A program made the translations under genes and the position numbers. A DNA stretch of 64,000 nucleotides from Ovis canadensis (lineage: Eukaryota; Chordata; Mammalia; Artiodactyla; Bovidae): assembly GCF_042477335.2 (NCBI RefSeq), contig NC_091255.1:23104501-23168500 (forward strand), read 5' to 3'. Position 1 is the stretch's first letter, and the number at the start of each line of letters is the position of its first letter. Below, piece by piece: positions 46,540-59,429 of the stretch. Below the pieces are notes generated by a model. The model ran no database searches, had not been told where the DNA came from, and was given only the letters and a program-made list of their open reading frames with translations.

Positions 46540-47240
46540 CCTCAAATGACGGGCGACGGCGAGGTTTACCCATCTAGGAGCAAAGCTCTGGGGAACCCCT
46601 TTTCCCTTTCCTGAGCTGAGCATGTCCTACCTAGCCTCTCAGAGAACGACGCCAAACCGGGAAGAAGCAAGGTTCTCTCCTCGGCCTCCGGTCTCCGCCA
46701 GCCACACCCCTGGCCTCTGACCCTCTTAACCCCCCGACTTCGAACATATCTTTCCCCCAGTACCCCCCAATTCCCACCCCGAGGATTCCCTCGCCCCGCC
46801 CCAGCGGTGGAGTCCTTTTCTCCAACCCTCTTCCTCACAACGGTCACACCCGACGGCTCACTCCATCTTCAACGGTCACGGTCCTCGGATTTCCTCTCCT
46901 CCGCCTGTCTCCAACCAAGTCTGGGGATCCCCCATCCCCATCAAAAAGGGACACACCCCAGAGGTAGCCGCCTACAACTCACCGTAGGCAAGGGCGGGGG
47001 TGGCAGCAGCGGCCAGAGAGCACGGCCCGAGCGATGTTGTAATGGTTTCCTGCACGTCACGACTCCTTCTCCAGGTCTAAGCCACTGCGCAAAACCCACT
47101 TTGCCCGGTACAAAGATGGTGGACAGGAAACTCTTACGTCAGAGAGCCTCGCCGTGTGATGTCATCCAGACGCGCGAGAGAACGGGAAAGGAGGGACTAC
47201 TCTCTGTCGCCTTGGAGACGGAAAAATTTTGCGCGGTGGG
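46540..47240 (-). promoter_or_regulatory. AP2B1: AP2B1 CpG-island promoter
   Basis: A GC- and CpG-rich block surrounds AP2B1 exon 1 and contrasts with the AT-rich surroundings. No TATA box is apparent. Visible candidate sites are CRE/ATF-like: CACGTCACG near 47,055, TACGTCAG at 47,135-47,142 (reverse complement TGACGTAA) and TGATGTCATC near 47,157. There is also a YY1-like CAAAGATGGTGG near 47,111. The pattern fits a broad housekeeping promoter, as expected for a ubiquitously expressed adaptor subunit. Confidence 0.7.
46983..47110 (-). other. AP2B1: AP2B1 exon 1, noncoding 5' UTR (5' end approximate)
   Basis: On the minus strand the sequence CCTACG is followed by the strong donor GTGAGTTG at 46982, inside a CpG island and upstream of the acceptor of the first coding exon. 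The exon therefore ends at 46983. The transcription start is not visible and is placed only roughly within 47,040-47,150. No in-frame protein is expected here; AP2B1 translation starts in the next exon. Confidence 0.6.
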
Positions 47241-48867
47241 GTAGAGATCTGAGATCTAGGCTTCGGAGGAAATTCATCTGAAAGAATCTAGTAAACAAGC
47301 TGACATCCTCTGGATTTGTTTCCTCACACAAGACCTCTCTAAAAACTTACACAGAGTCAGTGAAATGCCTGTTGCTTTCTTTAAAAAACAACAAAACCCA
47401 GCTAATTCCTTGGGCAATTAAAATACACGGACAGTGGTGATCCAGCCCAGGATTATACAAGGGCAGTGGAACTGGAGGAGACTGGTGCAAGGAAAAAAGG
47501 TTGAGACGGTCTCAAATCTATGTGTGAATCCATTTGAATCCGAATCCCTGCCCTGAATGTGACTAGGAAAGTTACTTGTCTCTTCAACTTCAGTCTTCTT
47601 ACTTGTGAAATAAAGACGATGATAATAACTCTTACCAGTTTATGAAGCTTAAACCGGATTAGGTTGGTAAGAAGCCTAGCATGTAATAGGTATGCTTTGT
47701 TAATTGTTTTAGTTAAGTCACAGCTGACTCTTGTGACCTCATGGACTGTAGCCCACCAGGCTCCTCTGTCCATGTGATTTCCTAGGCAAGGATACTAGGG
47801 TGGTTTGTCATTTCCTTCTCCAAGGGATCTTCCCCACCCATGGATTGAACCCGTGTCTATTGCATTGGCAGGCGAGTTCTTTACCAATGAGCCACCAGGA
47901 AAACCTAGGAGTTTGCTTACGCGAAAGAAGTCCCTTTCAGAAACCAAGACCTAGAAATCTCTGTATCTTCCCCTCAAAACTAAAACTTCCCACATAAAAC
48001 TGCTCTAAGTAAAAATAATAAAAAGTCTTTAATCAAGAAAGAAGAATGTGAAGAGCCTAAGGCAGAAGCTGGGAAACCAAAATGCAAAGGGGACTGAGAA
48101 GCAGTCAGAGAGGTAGAAGGAAAAGAAGGCAGTCATAATGATTTAGAATGTTTTTAGAGTTCTATGAAAGTATAGAACTGAATATCAAAACTGTACCTCT
48201 GAGGCCTACCCCCACCTCCCCCAAATTTGTTGAATGACTAAATGTATGAGTGAGTGGTCAAGAAGAACAGTTGCTATAGAGAAAAGGAGGAGCCAAAAAG
48301 TGTCCAAGAATTTAGCAACACAAAGGTCTTTATGTCATTGCCAAGACCATTCATAGAGACATTGAAGGCATAAGTCACGCTGCAGAGGTTGGAAGATAAA
48401 TGGGAGGAAAGGAATGAAAACAGATAACTCCTTAAAAAAAGTATGACTGAAAAGAAAAGAGATACAAGATGGTGTCTGAGGGAGAAGCAAGGATTTATGT
48501 TCTATACTTATACATTGTCTTTACACTGTCCCTTTAGCAATACCATGGGTTCAACTATTTTTCCTACTCATATGACTCCTAAAAAGCCTATCTCTAGCCT
48601 TGACGTATTACCCAAACTTCACCACCAAATTGCTAACAACACTTTTGAGTAATTCTATATATATGCCAAGTCATAAAAGTACGGGGTAAGGTGGGGATTT
48701 TAAAAAAACACACACACAAACCTGATTCCAGGTACAATTCACAGAAGACAGAGTTGTATTTTGTAAAGAAGATGCCACCAGAAAAATCTTTGATTCATAC
48801 CTCTTCCCCCGTTCAAAAACTTCCAAGTTTCTCATTTTCCTAATTTGTATAGACCCTGTCCTTCTCC
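47241..48867. other. AP2B1-PEX12 intergenic region, left part
   Basis: Apart from the Bov-tA at 47698-47907 this is unremarkable AT-rich DNA with no recognisable gene, promoter or RNA. Confidence 0.6.
47698..47907 (-). mobile_element. Bov-tA SINE (antisense)
   Basis: GACTGTAGCCCACCAGGCTC, ATTTCCTTCTCCAAGGGATC and GGATTGAACCCGTGTCTATT to GAGCCACCAGGAAAACC. Confidence 0.92.
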
Positions 48868-49286
48868 GGTAGTCATGTATGGATGTGACACTTAAACTAT
48901 AAAGAAAGCTGAGCACTGAAGAATAGTTGCTTTTGAATTGTGGTATTGGAGAAGATGCTTGAGAGTCCCTGGACTCCAAGGGATTGACTGCAGTCAATCC
49001 TATGGGAAATCAGTCCCGAACATTCATTGGAAGGACTGATGCTGAAGCCGAAGCTCCAGTACTTTGGCCACCTGATGCAAAGAACTGACTCCTTGGAAAA
49101 TACCCTGATGCTGGGAAAGGTTGAAGGCAGGAGAAGGGGACAGCGGATGAGATGGTTGGATAACATCACCGACTCGATGGACTTGAGTTTGAGCAAGCTC
49201 CGGGAGTTGGTGATGGACAGGGAAGCCTGGAGTGCTGCAGTCCATGGAGTCACAGTCGGACATGACCGAGAGACTGAACTGAACAG
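48868..49286 (+). mobile_element. BovB LINE 3' end (sense)
   Basis: AGTCATGTATGGATGTGACA to GAGAGACTGAACTGAAC; the frame includes [18 protein letters not shown]. Confidence 0.92.
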
Positions 49287-49345
49287 ATCTGTCCTTCTCC
49301 CAGTTTTCCCCGTTTTTTTGTTCTTTAGTTTTCTTATCTACAAAA

Positions 49346-49550
49346 TGGAAAGTGAAAGTGAAGTCGCTCAGTCGTGTCCGACTCTTTGCGACCCCATGGA
49401 CTGTAGCCTACCAGGCTCCTCTGTCCATGGGATTTTCCAGGCAATAGTACTGGAGTGGATTGCCATTTCCTTCTCCAGGGGATCTTCCTGACCCAGGGAT
49501 CGAACCTGGGTCTCCCTCATTGTAGACAGACGCTTAACCGTCTGAGCCAA
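49346..49550 (-). mobile_element. Bov-tA SINE (antisense)
   Basis: GGAAAGTGAAAGTGAAGTCG linker, the full body, and the antisense head GGGATCGAACCTGGGTCTCC to CGTCTGAGCCA. Confidence 0.95.
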
Positions 49551-49711
49551 AGAAACAGTAATATCCAATCATGATATTATTATAAGGATGACATGAATTA
49601 GGCTACATAAGTTACTTAACTATGCCTGCACATAGTATATATATGAGGAATGAGGCAATATATGGCCCTGTTGTTGACCAGGACTTGTTCTGAGTAGTCC
49701 ATGCTGTGCTT

Positions 49712-49915
49712 GAGCTCAGTTGTTTTAGTCCTATCTGACTCTTTTCAACCCTATGGACTGTAGCCCCCCAGGCTCATCTGTCCTTGGGCTTCTCCAGGTA
49801 AGAATACTGGAGTGGGTTGTCATGCCCTTCTCCAGATCTTCCCGACCGAGGGATCAACTGGGGTCTCCTGCATTGCAGGCAGATTCTTTACCCACTGAGC
49901 TACCTGGGAAGCCTT
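49712..49915 (-). mobile_element. Bov-tA SINE (antisense)
   Basis: CTATGGACTGTAGCCCCCCA, GTAAGAATACTGGAGTGGG and CATTGCAGGCAGATTC to CTACCTGGGAAGCC. Confidence 0.92.
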
Positions 49916-49979
49916 TGGAGTGTGCAAATATTTGCTAAGATTGCAATTATCTCAATGAATTACACTGACAAACATTACT

Positions 49980-50690
49980 AGCCAGAAACCTGGGCGTCAT
50001 TCTTGATTTCTCTCTTTCCCTTAACTGCCACATTCATTCCAAGTTGTCAGTTCTACCTTCAAAAAGTATCTCAACTTTGTTCAGTTCCCTCTGTTCACCT
50101 CATTAGTCCAATCCACCATGACCTCTTATATGAACTACTGGAAAACTCAACTCTCCTCCAACCATTTTCCATATAGCCAGATATTTAACTTTTTTTGAAA
50201 TATAACAAACATTTCAAAAAGAGCATACATCACAAATGTAAGGCTTGACAAACATACACAAAGTAAAGCTAACTACATAACCATTACAGGGTCATCTCAA
50301 AAATATAAACCTGGTCATGACTCTGGTGTATAAATCCTTCAAAAGCTTCCCATTACACTTTGACTAAAAGCCAGTCTCCTTCTCATGACTTAGGAGTGCT
50401 CTGGTTCCTGTCCACCTCTCTAACATTTTATTTTATCGTCTGTCAGTTCCTCTTCATTTCACTCCTTGCTAGGTTTTGCAGCCCTCAAATACTCGAAGTT
50501 GTTTCCCATCCTAGGGGCTTTATAACCACTCCTCCTACCTATTCGTCTTCCCTAACTCTATACAGGGTTGAGTTATGACTGGCTCATAATTTAGGTCTTG
50601 TTTTAACTGTAATCTCATAAAAGCACTCCCTGATTACCCTATCTAAAAGGTTCTTCCCTCCCAGCCCCCACTGCCACCCTCTTCCTAGCC
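49980..50690 (+). mobile_element. LINE L2 remnant, interrupted near 50,180-50,290
   Basis: CTGGGCGTCATTCTTGATTT, CCAATCCACCATGACCTC, TTCAAAAGCTTCCCATTACA and ACTAAAAGCCAGTCTCCTTC follow the L2 order. The block 50,180-50,290 breaks the alignment and looks like an inserted old L1-type fragment. Confidence 0.7.
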
Positions 50691-50711
50691 CTCTTATTCC
50701 ATTTGGTAGTG

Positions 50712-50892
50712 AGTGAGCCAGTGAAGTCGCTCAGTCGTGCCCGACTCTTTGCGATCTCATGGCCATAGCCTGCCAGGCTCCTCTGTCCATGGAATTTTCC
50801 AGGCAAGAATACCTGAGTGGGTTGCCATTTCCTTCTCCAGTAGCTTCCTTCCTGACCCAGGTCTCCCGCATTTCAGGCAGATTCACCATGAC
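50712..50892 (-). mobile_element. Bov-tA SINE (antisense)
   Basis: GAAGTCGCTCAGTCGTGCCC, CCATAGCCTGCCAGGCTCC, TTGCCATTTCCTTCTCCAG and TCCCGCATTTCAGGCAGATT; the tRNA head is truncated. Confidence 0.9.
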
Positions 50893-50933
50893 TATGACTT
50901 TTCCCAAATGTACTCAACGGTTTGAGGTCCACT

Positions 50934-51231
50934 TAATTTCTCAGTGGAGAAGGCAATGGCACCCCACTCCAGTACTTTTGCCTGGAAAATCCCATGGATG
51001 GGGGAGCCTGGTGGGCTACAGTCCATGGGGTTGCTAAGAGTTGGAGACGACTGGCGACTTCACTTTGACTTTTTCCTTTCATGCATTGGAGAAGGAAATG
51101 GCAACCCACTCCAGTATTCTTGCCTGGAGAATCGCAGGGACGGCGGAGCCTGGTGGGCTGCCATCTATGGGGTTGCACAAAAGTCAGACATGACTGAAGT
51201 GACTTAGTAGTAGTAGTAATTTCTCAGTGGA
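50934..51231 (+). mobile_element. Bov-A2 SINE (sense) with perfect 15-nt target-site duplication
   Basis: The element (50949-51216) has two A units and a (TAG)n tail. It is bounded by TAATTTCTCAGTGGA at 50934-50948 and again at 51217-51231. The intact duplication shows the insertion is relatively recent. Confidence 0.95.
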
Positions 51232-51667
51232 CTTCTGGTCCTGATATGAGATACAAGGAGATACCAGGTTACATCACTCTAGTAGAAAGCAACTGGCAGA
51301 GAGAAGCTGAGATAAACGTGAGGTTAGAAACAACCTTCCCTTTGGTTACAAAGGCCAATACAGGGCTTCTGTCGAAGCTGGTTTGAACAGCCTCATTTCT
51401 CCCAGCTGTTATTACCATATGAATCTCACCATATTAACCTATCTGATGGCTCTTAACACCTTTTCACATAAGCACAATCAATTTTTGTGTGCCCTATCTC
51501 ATTATACCATAAACCTGAGTGGGGTTTGTGATGAGGTGTTTATTATTTATTGGCTGTAATAATTGACATTGTTATTTGACTGCCTTTTTTTCTCATTGTA
51601 ATAATGTCAGTTTACTTTTAAAATATTCTCAAAGAACTATTAACTGACTAACAGTGAAACAGGGAGT

Positions 51668-51941
51668 GGCTGCTGCTGCTAAATCGCTTCAGTCGTGTCC
51701 GACTCTGTGCGACCCCACAGAGGGCAGCCCATCAGGCTCCCACGTCCCTGGGATTCTCCAGGCAAGAATACTGGAGTGGGTTGCCATTTCCTTCTCCAAT
51801 GCATGAAAGCGAAAAGTCAAAGTGAAGTCGCTCAGTCGTGTCCGACTCCCTGCGACCCCATGGACTGCAGCCTACCAGGCCCCTCCATTCATGGGATTTT
51901 CCAGGCGAGTACTGGAGTGGGTTGCCATTGCCTTCTCCGCT
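51668..51941 (-). mobile_element. Bov-A2 SINE (antisense) next to the PEX12 promoter
   Basis: GCTGCTGCTGCTAAATCGC tail, two A units with a GCGAAAAGTCAAAGTGAAG linker, ending GCCATTGCCTTCTCCGC. Its edge is about 0.35 kb from the PEX12 CpG island. Confidence 0.93.
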
Positions 51942-52269
51942 ATCTCTGCCTATGTCGCTTTAAATCCTTCCCTAAGGCTGCAGATAATAGTGAACCACGA
52001 CCCCCGCCGCAAGCAAAGTGAGGCTTCCATCTCCACATTCCCTTGGGTCCCTCGCCCCTATCTGGTTCGCCCCAGGGAACAAACGCCTCAGCTACGGGCC
52101 GAGCTCAGGCTCCAGACGTCGACGCAGTGCCCCCAACACCTTGCCAAAAAGTCTCCGCAGAAAGAGATCAGAGCTGTGGCTTTCCAACAAGACAGCGACG
52201 CAAACCCAGTTAAGAAAAGTAAAACCAATCAGCAGAGACCTCTCCTCCAGCCGATCGCCTCTAGTGCCT

Positions 52270-52740
52270 CCTTTACTTTCAGCAGAGGCGGAAGCGGAAG
52301 TCCCGATGAGGTCATAGAGTTCCCTAGTTCCGGTTTCCAGGGCCGCATTCCGGGCTAGAGCGCCTCTCCGCCGCCGGCCCTCTCCAAGCTCCCGCGGCTT
52401 CTATTTCCGGCTGCGGATTCTGTCATAAAGCGGAGACCTCCTTTCAATCGCGGTGTCGAGGGTCCCTCGCGCCTCGCCCAGGGTCAGCGCGCTAGGACGA
52501 TCACGGTGGGGGTACTGCTCAGGCCACAGCTGAGCCAGGCCGCGGAGGGCTGGCCGTACTGGTGCACATCCGATCCCTCAGATCCGCCTGGCTTTTGAAC
52601 CCTCCTGAGTTAGAGTCCCTGACTGGCAGCCTCCAGGACTGCCGCTCGACAGGCCAGCGCCCAGCGCCATGCTGTCTTCCCCGTAGTCACGCTTTGTCCC
52701 GTGAGGCGCAGCGTTAGTCAAGTCACCCCTCTTACACACT
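52270..52740 (+). promoter_or_regulatory. PEX12: PEX12 CpG-island promoter with ETS-type sites
   Basis: CpG-rich and TATA-less. ETS-like cores GCGGAAGCGGAAGTCC (about 52,289-52,304), TTCCGG near 52,328 and 52,405 cluster where the transcription start is expected, roughly 52,330-52,430. The exact start cannot be read from the sequence. The AP2B1 promoter lies about 5 kb away in divergent orientation. Confidence 0.65.
52669..52686 (+). other. PEX12: PEX12 leader: short uORF 1 (5 codons)
   Basis: ATG CTG TCT TCC CCG TAG, in the context GCGCCATGC. It ends 284 nt before the main start, so re-initiation is possible, assuming the leader is unspliced. Confidence 0.5.
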
Positions 52741-52871
52741 ATTTCTACCCACGTCCGTGTTAACTTCGTCCTTCACCTCCCTTCACTCGAACCCTCCCCC
52801 TCACCTTGCCTCCGGAAGAGGTCTTTTTTTGCCCAGTTCCAGTAAAATTGAGGGGCTGTCCTTTGAGATAA

Positions 52872-55380
<2,509 letters not shown>

Positions 55381-56440
55381 AAGGGATTAGCACCTTACCT
55401 CACAACAAAATGATTGCACTGTAAGGCCACAGGGCTGGTTTTCCGCAGGGTAAATAGCATTTTTGATACTTCTCATTCTCAATTAATAATTGTGTGAACT
55501 TCAGACAACCACATGGATTTCTTTAAAAGGATTTACTCATTGATCTTAACGTTTTAGCTTGCTCCCTAGACACCCCTACTTAGAGTGGACTGAACTGGTT
55601 AGAGAGAATCAGGACTGGCAAGGGATGTGAGGGTCAGCAAAGAGGAAGGGATAAAAGAGAATACTTGACACAGAAGATCTTCTCTCCCCTTTGTTAAAGG
55701 ACAAGAAGTATAGAAGCTCTCAGGGAAAACCCAGGTTAGACCTCATTAAATGGGTGGATGCTTCTGTGCATCCTTGTGTGCTCAGTGGCTCAGTCACGTC
55801 TGAGTCTTTGAAATCCCATAGACTGTAGCCCAAAAGGCTCTTCTGTCCATGGGACTATCCTGGCAAAAATACTGGAATGGATTGCCATTTCCTCCTCTAG
55901 GAGAGCTTCCCAACCCAGGGATCGAACCTGCCTCTCTTGTAGCTCCTGCCTTGGCAGGCAGATAGATTCTTTACCACTGAGCCACCTGGGAAACCTGCCT
56001 CTGAAGAATAGGTTTTATTGGCTTGCAAACAGTATGAAATATGGACTTGCTCTTTATAGACATACTTAGAAACACTTTAGGAAAACAACAGCTCCTCCCA
56101 TCTGCTGTGGCCCTCTGGTTAAATAACACCTGCTACGGTTTATCAACTTTTAAAGTTCCCTTTGTGAACCACACATGTCTTCCTTGGGAAACTGGTTAAA
56201 GGAAAACAGAGGTTGAATGTATATACAGAATAGTCTGAAGATTTCAATGTGAAAGCAAAGTGACTAATGAGATGGAGTAAAATACCTAACTATGACTGTG
56301 TACATAAAGCACCTTTCAATAAGCTCTTTCTGCTTGTTGTTAAGTTTGCTAAACTGACATGAATTATTCTGGCTATTACTGAAGTTTCTATGAAACGCTT
56401 AAATAAATTTTAAGAATAAATGTTTTTGGCAAAGAGCTGT
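55381..56440 (+). other. PEX12: PEX12 3' UTR with tandem poly(A) signals
   Basis: Two AATAAA hexamers at 56402-56407 and 56415-56420 are followed by a GT-rich stretch (TGTTCCATGTCGTGATTATG), giving a cleavage site near 56,435-56,445. The UTR would be about 1.05 kb and includes an antisense Bov-tA SINE. Confidence 0.7.
55778..55998 (-). mobile_element. Bov-tA SINE (antisense) inside the PEX12 3' UTR
   Basis: GTGTGCTCAGTGGCTCAGTC, GACTGTAGCCCAAAAGGCTC and GGGATCGAACCTGCCTCTC to CACTGAGCCACCTGGGAAACC. Confidence 0.92.
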
Positions 56441-56483
56441 TCCATGTCGTGATTATGTGGAAACTGAAAGATTAGATGAGGTA

Positions 56484-56600
56484 TTTATTTATTTTGGGGC
56501 ACACCTCAAGGCTTGTGGGATCTTAGTTCCCAGACCAGGGATCAAACCAAAACCTTCGGCAGTGAAAGCCTAAGCACTGGACCGCCAGGGAATTTCCTAG
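56484..56600 (-). mobile_element. CHR-type SINE (antisense)
   Basis: TTGTGGGATCTTAGTTCCCA, GACCAGGGATCAAACC and CACTGGACCGCCAGGGAATT, just beyond the PEX12 poly(A) site. Confidence 0.85.
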
Positions 56601-57383
56601 TTGAGGTACTTACAGTAAATTTTCATTTAGACCACTTTGGACTTTTTGAGGCATTTTGTATTATTTTGCTTTTTTCGCTAATCCAATACTTGGAGAGAAA
56701 TCCTCTACTCCAACAGCAAGAAATTAGTCTTGCGTGAAATACCTTATTCTACAGAAACACTTAAGTTACCTATGTAGAAAAATGCAAGCCACTGGATTGG
56801 TAGGTTGGTGAAAATATACAGGTTTATTATTTTTTTTAATTATTATTAGGAGAGGAAGAATGAAAATGATTTGTAAGTGCCTCTGCTGAGACAGGTGTTT
56901 TCTAATACAACTCATTTTAGCAATTCAAAGCACATTTTATGACACCACAAAGGTAACAGATATTGAAACAATATCCTACAGATTTTAAGATACTTAAATT
57001 TTTTAATTTGTTTCAAAGTTAAACCCAAGACATACTGACTTAATAGGAAATCCAATGAGCAACATTTTTCCAGGCTGAACACCTGTTTTCCCTTAGTCTG
57101 CCCCAAGAGAGCATGTACATGGTAATTACTTTAATTTTACAATCACTGCTAAACAAGCATTTTAACACAGTAATAAGTCAATAAGGGAACTGAACCAGAT
57201 TCAGGGATGAAATAATGCAGTCTTCCATGAAGATATCAAAGCTGTCTTTTTCACCTCAACCTACAAAGAAAACATGAAAGTATCAGTAATACAAAAGCAT
57301 ACTAAAGAAACGCTCTAACACATAATAAAGCCAGTATCCAAATAGACTAGAACATACCAGTGTAGAAAAACCATAACCAGAAT

Positions 57384-57482
57384 CAGCTCAGAGAGAAGAT
57401 TAAGGGGTCATACCCTGGTCAAAGCCAACACTGAAGCAATGGCAATACCAGGTCAGACTATGCTTCACTCATCATCGCATCA
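57384..57482 (-). ncRNA. SNORD7: SNORD7 (mgU6-47), box C/D small nucleolar RNA
   Basis: On the minus strand a C box ATGATGA (57475-57469) and a D box CTGA (57391-57388) enclose about 80 nt; a D' CTGA lies at 57456-57453. The 11 nt before the D box, TAATCTTCTCT (57402-57392), pair perfectly with U6 snRNA A43-A53. The fifth base upstream of the D box faces A47, so by the D+5 rule this guide directs 2'-O-methylation of U6 A47. In people SNORD7 lies about 1 kb past the PEX12 3' end on the opposite strand; the position here is the same. The terminal stem is short and imperfect, so the outer ends are approximate. Confidence 0.93.
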
Positions 57483-58619
57483 TTGCTTTCACCTCCTTGT
57501 ATTTCATAAGAGCAGCCCCAAACCCTATTTTCACATCAGAGAAAACTTGGGTTTACCCATGGAAAAAAAAATTAAGGCTTCTTTTCAGACAAATTTCAAG
57601 CACAGGCTTTCAATATTGCATCTTCCACTATGCACCTTAAGCAACTCTGCTGTACAAAATGTTAACATGAACAAGTTTTGTTTTGGGGTATGTGGTTTTT
57701 TTTGTTGTTTGCTTTTAAAATACAGAATAGAGAAGCATTTACAGTTCAAAATAATTTCTGGTTTTAGTGAGCCCAAACACCATGCCTGATAAAATCTTAG
57801 GGACTGTCTGTGAAGGGATTTGTAGTCTAGTTCTAAAGGAAAACCTTCAGGAAAGATTTTCTACTAAAAAGCCTTTATAAACTCTAATTCATTTAACGTA
57901 TAATTTGACTTACAATTCTACTGCCAATAAAGATGAAAAGTATTAGCCATAAAAATTTTATAGAAGTCTTCTAAAGAGTCCAAAACCCGAGGGGAATATG
58001 ATTTGACAAAGGTCCATAGCAAATTAACAACAGGGTTGGAAGCGAAACAGGTCTGGTCACCAGATTTATATTTTTCCATTACCAGCTAAATATAGGGTTT
58101 AATTTCATTTTTCTCCAGAGGATGGGCAAGGTAAAGGAAACAATGCAAAGCCTGAGTAATTCACAACCTGGATAATCAATTTCTGAATGAGAAAGTTGAC
58201 TACATTTTATTTATTCTAAGTGACACTTTCTCGTGGTTTGCAAACAATGTCAACCTCCCCAGCTTTTCAGCAGAGTACTGTCAATATATAAGTAGCAATT
58301 TTGGACACACAACATGCTTCAGTCAGCCACTTATAAAGACTGATACTCCCTAGTTAAAACTGGACAGCTACATATGGCCTGTGTTCTCCATTCAGCAACT
58401 AAACTCCACAAAGAGAGCGAAACTACTAAAAACAAAGTGCCTTTTTAGAGGCTTGAGCCTTGATCCCACCAGCCTTTGCAGGAGTACGTGTTACAAAAAA
58501 AAACAAAGAGCTAACAAAACTTAATTTAAATAACTCTGTCTCAAAGCAGGAAACTTGAGCCGAGCTCCAAGTGTGCTCCAGTCACTCACAGTGGGCACAC
58601 TTTCCTAGTTCTCTTCCTC

Positions 58620-59165
58620 AGTAAACTTCTCTGTCTGGCGTGCCTTCCCTGCCCCTTTCAATCTGGAGAAAGTCTAATTATAGTTCTAAAGCCTTGTTCA
58701 AATGTCACCTCTGTTAAGCGAAAGTCGCTCAGTCATGCCGACTATTTGCGACCTCATGGACTATACAGTCCATGAAATTCTCCAGGAGGGGGTAGTCCTT
58801 CCTTTCTCCAGTGGATCTTCCTGACCCAGGAATCGAATCGGAGTCTCCTAAATTGCAGGCGGATTCTTTACCAGCTCAGCTATCAGGGAAGACCCCTTCT
58901 CGGTTAACTGGTCCCTAACTCCCTCAGTTACCCCCTCCTCTGACTCTCACAGCACTTCTTCCGACCATAGTAGGCGTCACATGCCAAATATTCACTCATT
59001 CCCATCCTCCACCTCCTTGTCTCATCCACCAGTCCCATCACACAGACAGAGCTCCTGAAGAACCAGGACTGGGTCTCACTGGCCTTTGCAACCATTACAC
59101 TCAGCAGAGAACCTGGGGCAACAGAAGGCGGCTCAATAAACGAGCGTTTAATTTAATCAGTGAAT
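58620..59165 (+). mobile_element. LINE L2 3' end, split by a Bov-tA
   Basis: Left part CAAATGTCACCTCTGTTAA; after the SINE it resumes, passes TCACAGCACTTCTTCCG and ends GAAGGCGGCTCAATAAACG, the L2 terminus. Confidence 0.7.
58722..58895 (-). mobile_element. Bov-tA SINE (antisense) inserted in L2
   Basis: GAAAGTCGCTCAGTCATGCC, CCATGAAATTCTCCAGG and ATTGCAGGCGGATTCTTTAC to CTATCAGGGAAGACC. Confidence 0.92.
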
Positions 59166-59429
59166 GACCCTCCCTACTAAACCCTAAGCTCCTAAATTAT
59201 AAAAGCATCAGCACAATTTATAAAGCTGCCTTACCTCCAACATTTCATGCTGGTTTAAGGACGTTCCGCAAGCATCTATAAGCCCTCCTTCCTCCAGCTT
59301 CTAACTCAAGGCTTTCTGCATGGCCCCCTGCGCAGGACCACCAATACTTACACGCAGCGGACTCTCAAAATGATGAGAAGAAAAATAACAATACTACTAA
59401 CACGTCCAAACCTCACCAACTTCAGGAAA

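Larger units (their letters stand above)
41303..46982 (-). other. AP2B1: AP2B1 intron 1
   Basis: Contains Bov-tA SINEs at 42925-43124 and 45555-45740, an L1 tail at 44078-44198 and a BovB end at 45085-45476. 41,310-42,920, 43,130-44,070, 44,200-45,080 and 45,745-46,530 show no gene or named element. Confidence 0.7.
57110..59352 (-). ncRNA. Inferred noncoding host gene of SNORD7 (SNHG30-like)
   Basis: A minus-strand transcript is inferred. Exon 1 is in the CpG island and ends at a strong donor, GTAAGTATT, at 59351 (alternative GTAAGC at 59546). The intron holds SNORD7. The last exon starts at 57260 after acceptor TTTTCTTTGTAG and ends after ATTAAA (57135-57130). The snoRNA D box is 128 nt from that acceptor. 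The span excludes the unknown 5' part of exon 1. No coding potential is evident. The exon model is a reading of splice motifs only. Confidence 0.45.

Noticed and set aside
46807-47244. 145-codon plus-strand ORF at the AP2B1 promoter
   Set aside because: It arises from a CpG island, where stop codons are rare. It runs opposite to AP2B1 exon 1 and resembles no known protein.
57439-57789. 116-codon plus-strand ORF at 57.4-57.8 kb
   Set aside because: It overlaps SNORD7 on the opposite strand, has no family resemblance and begins without any promoter.
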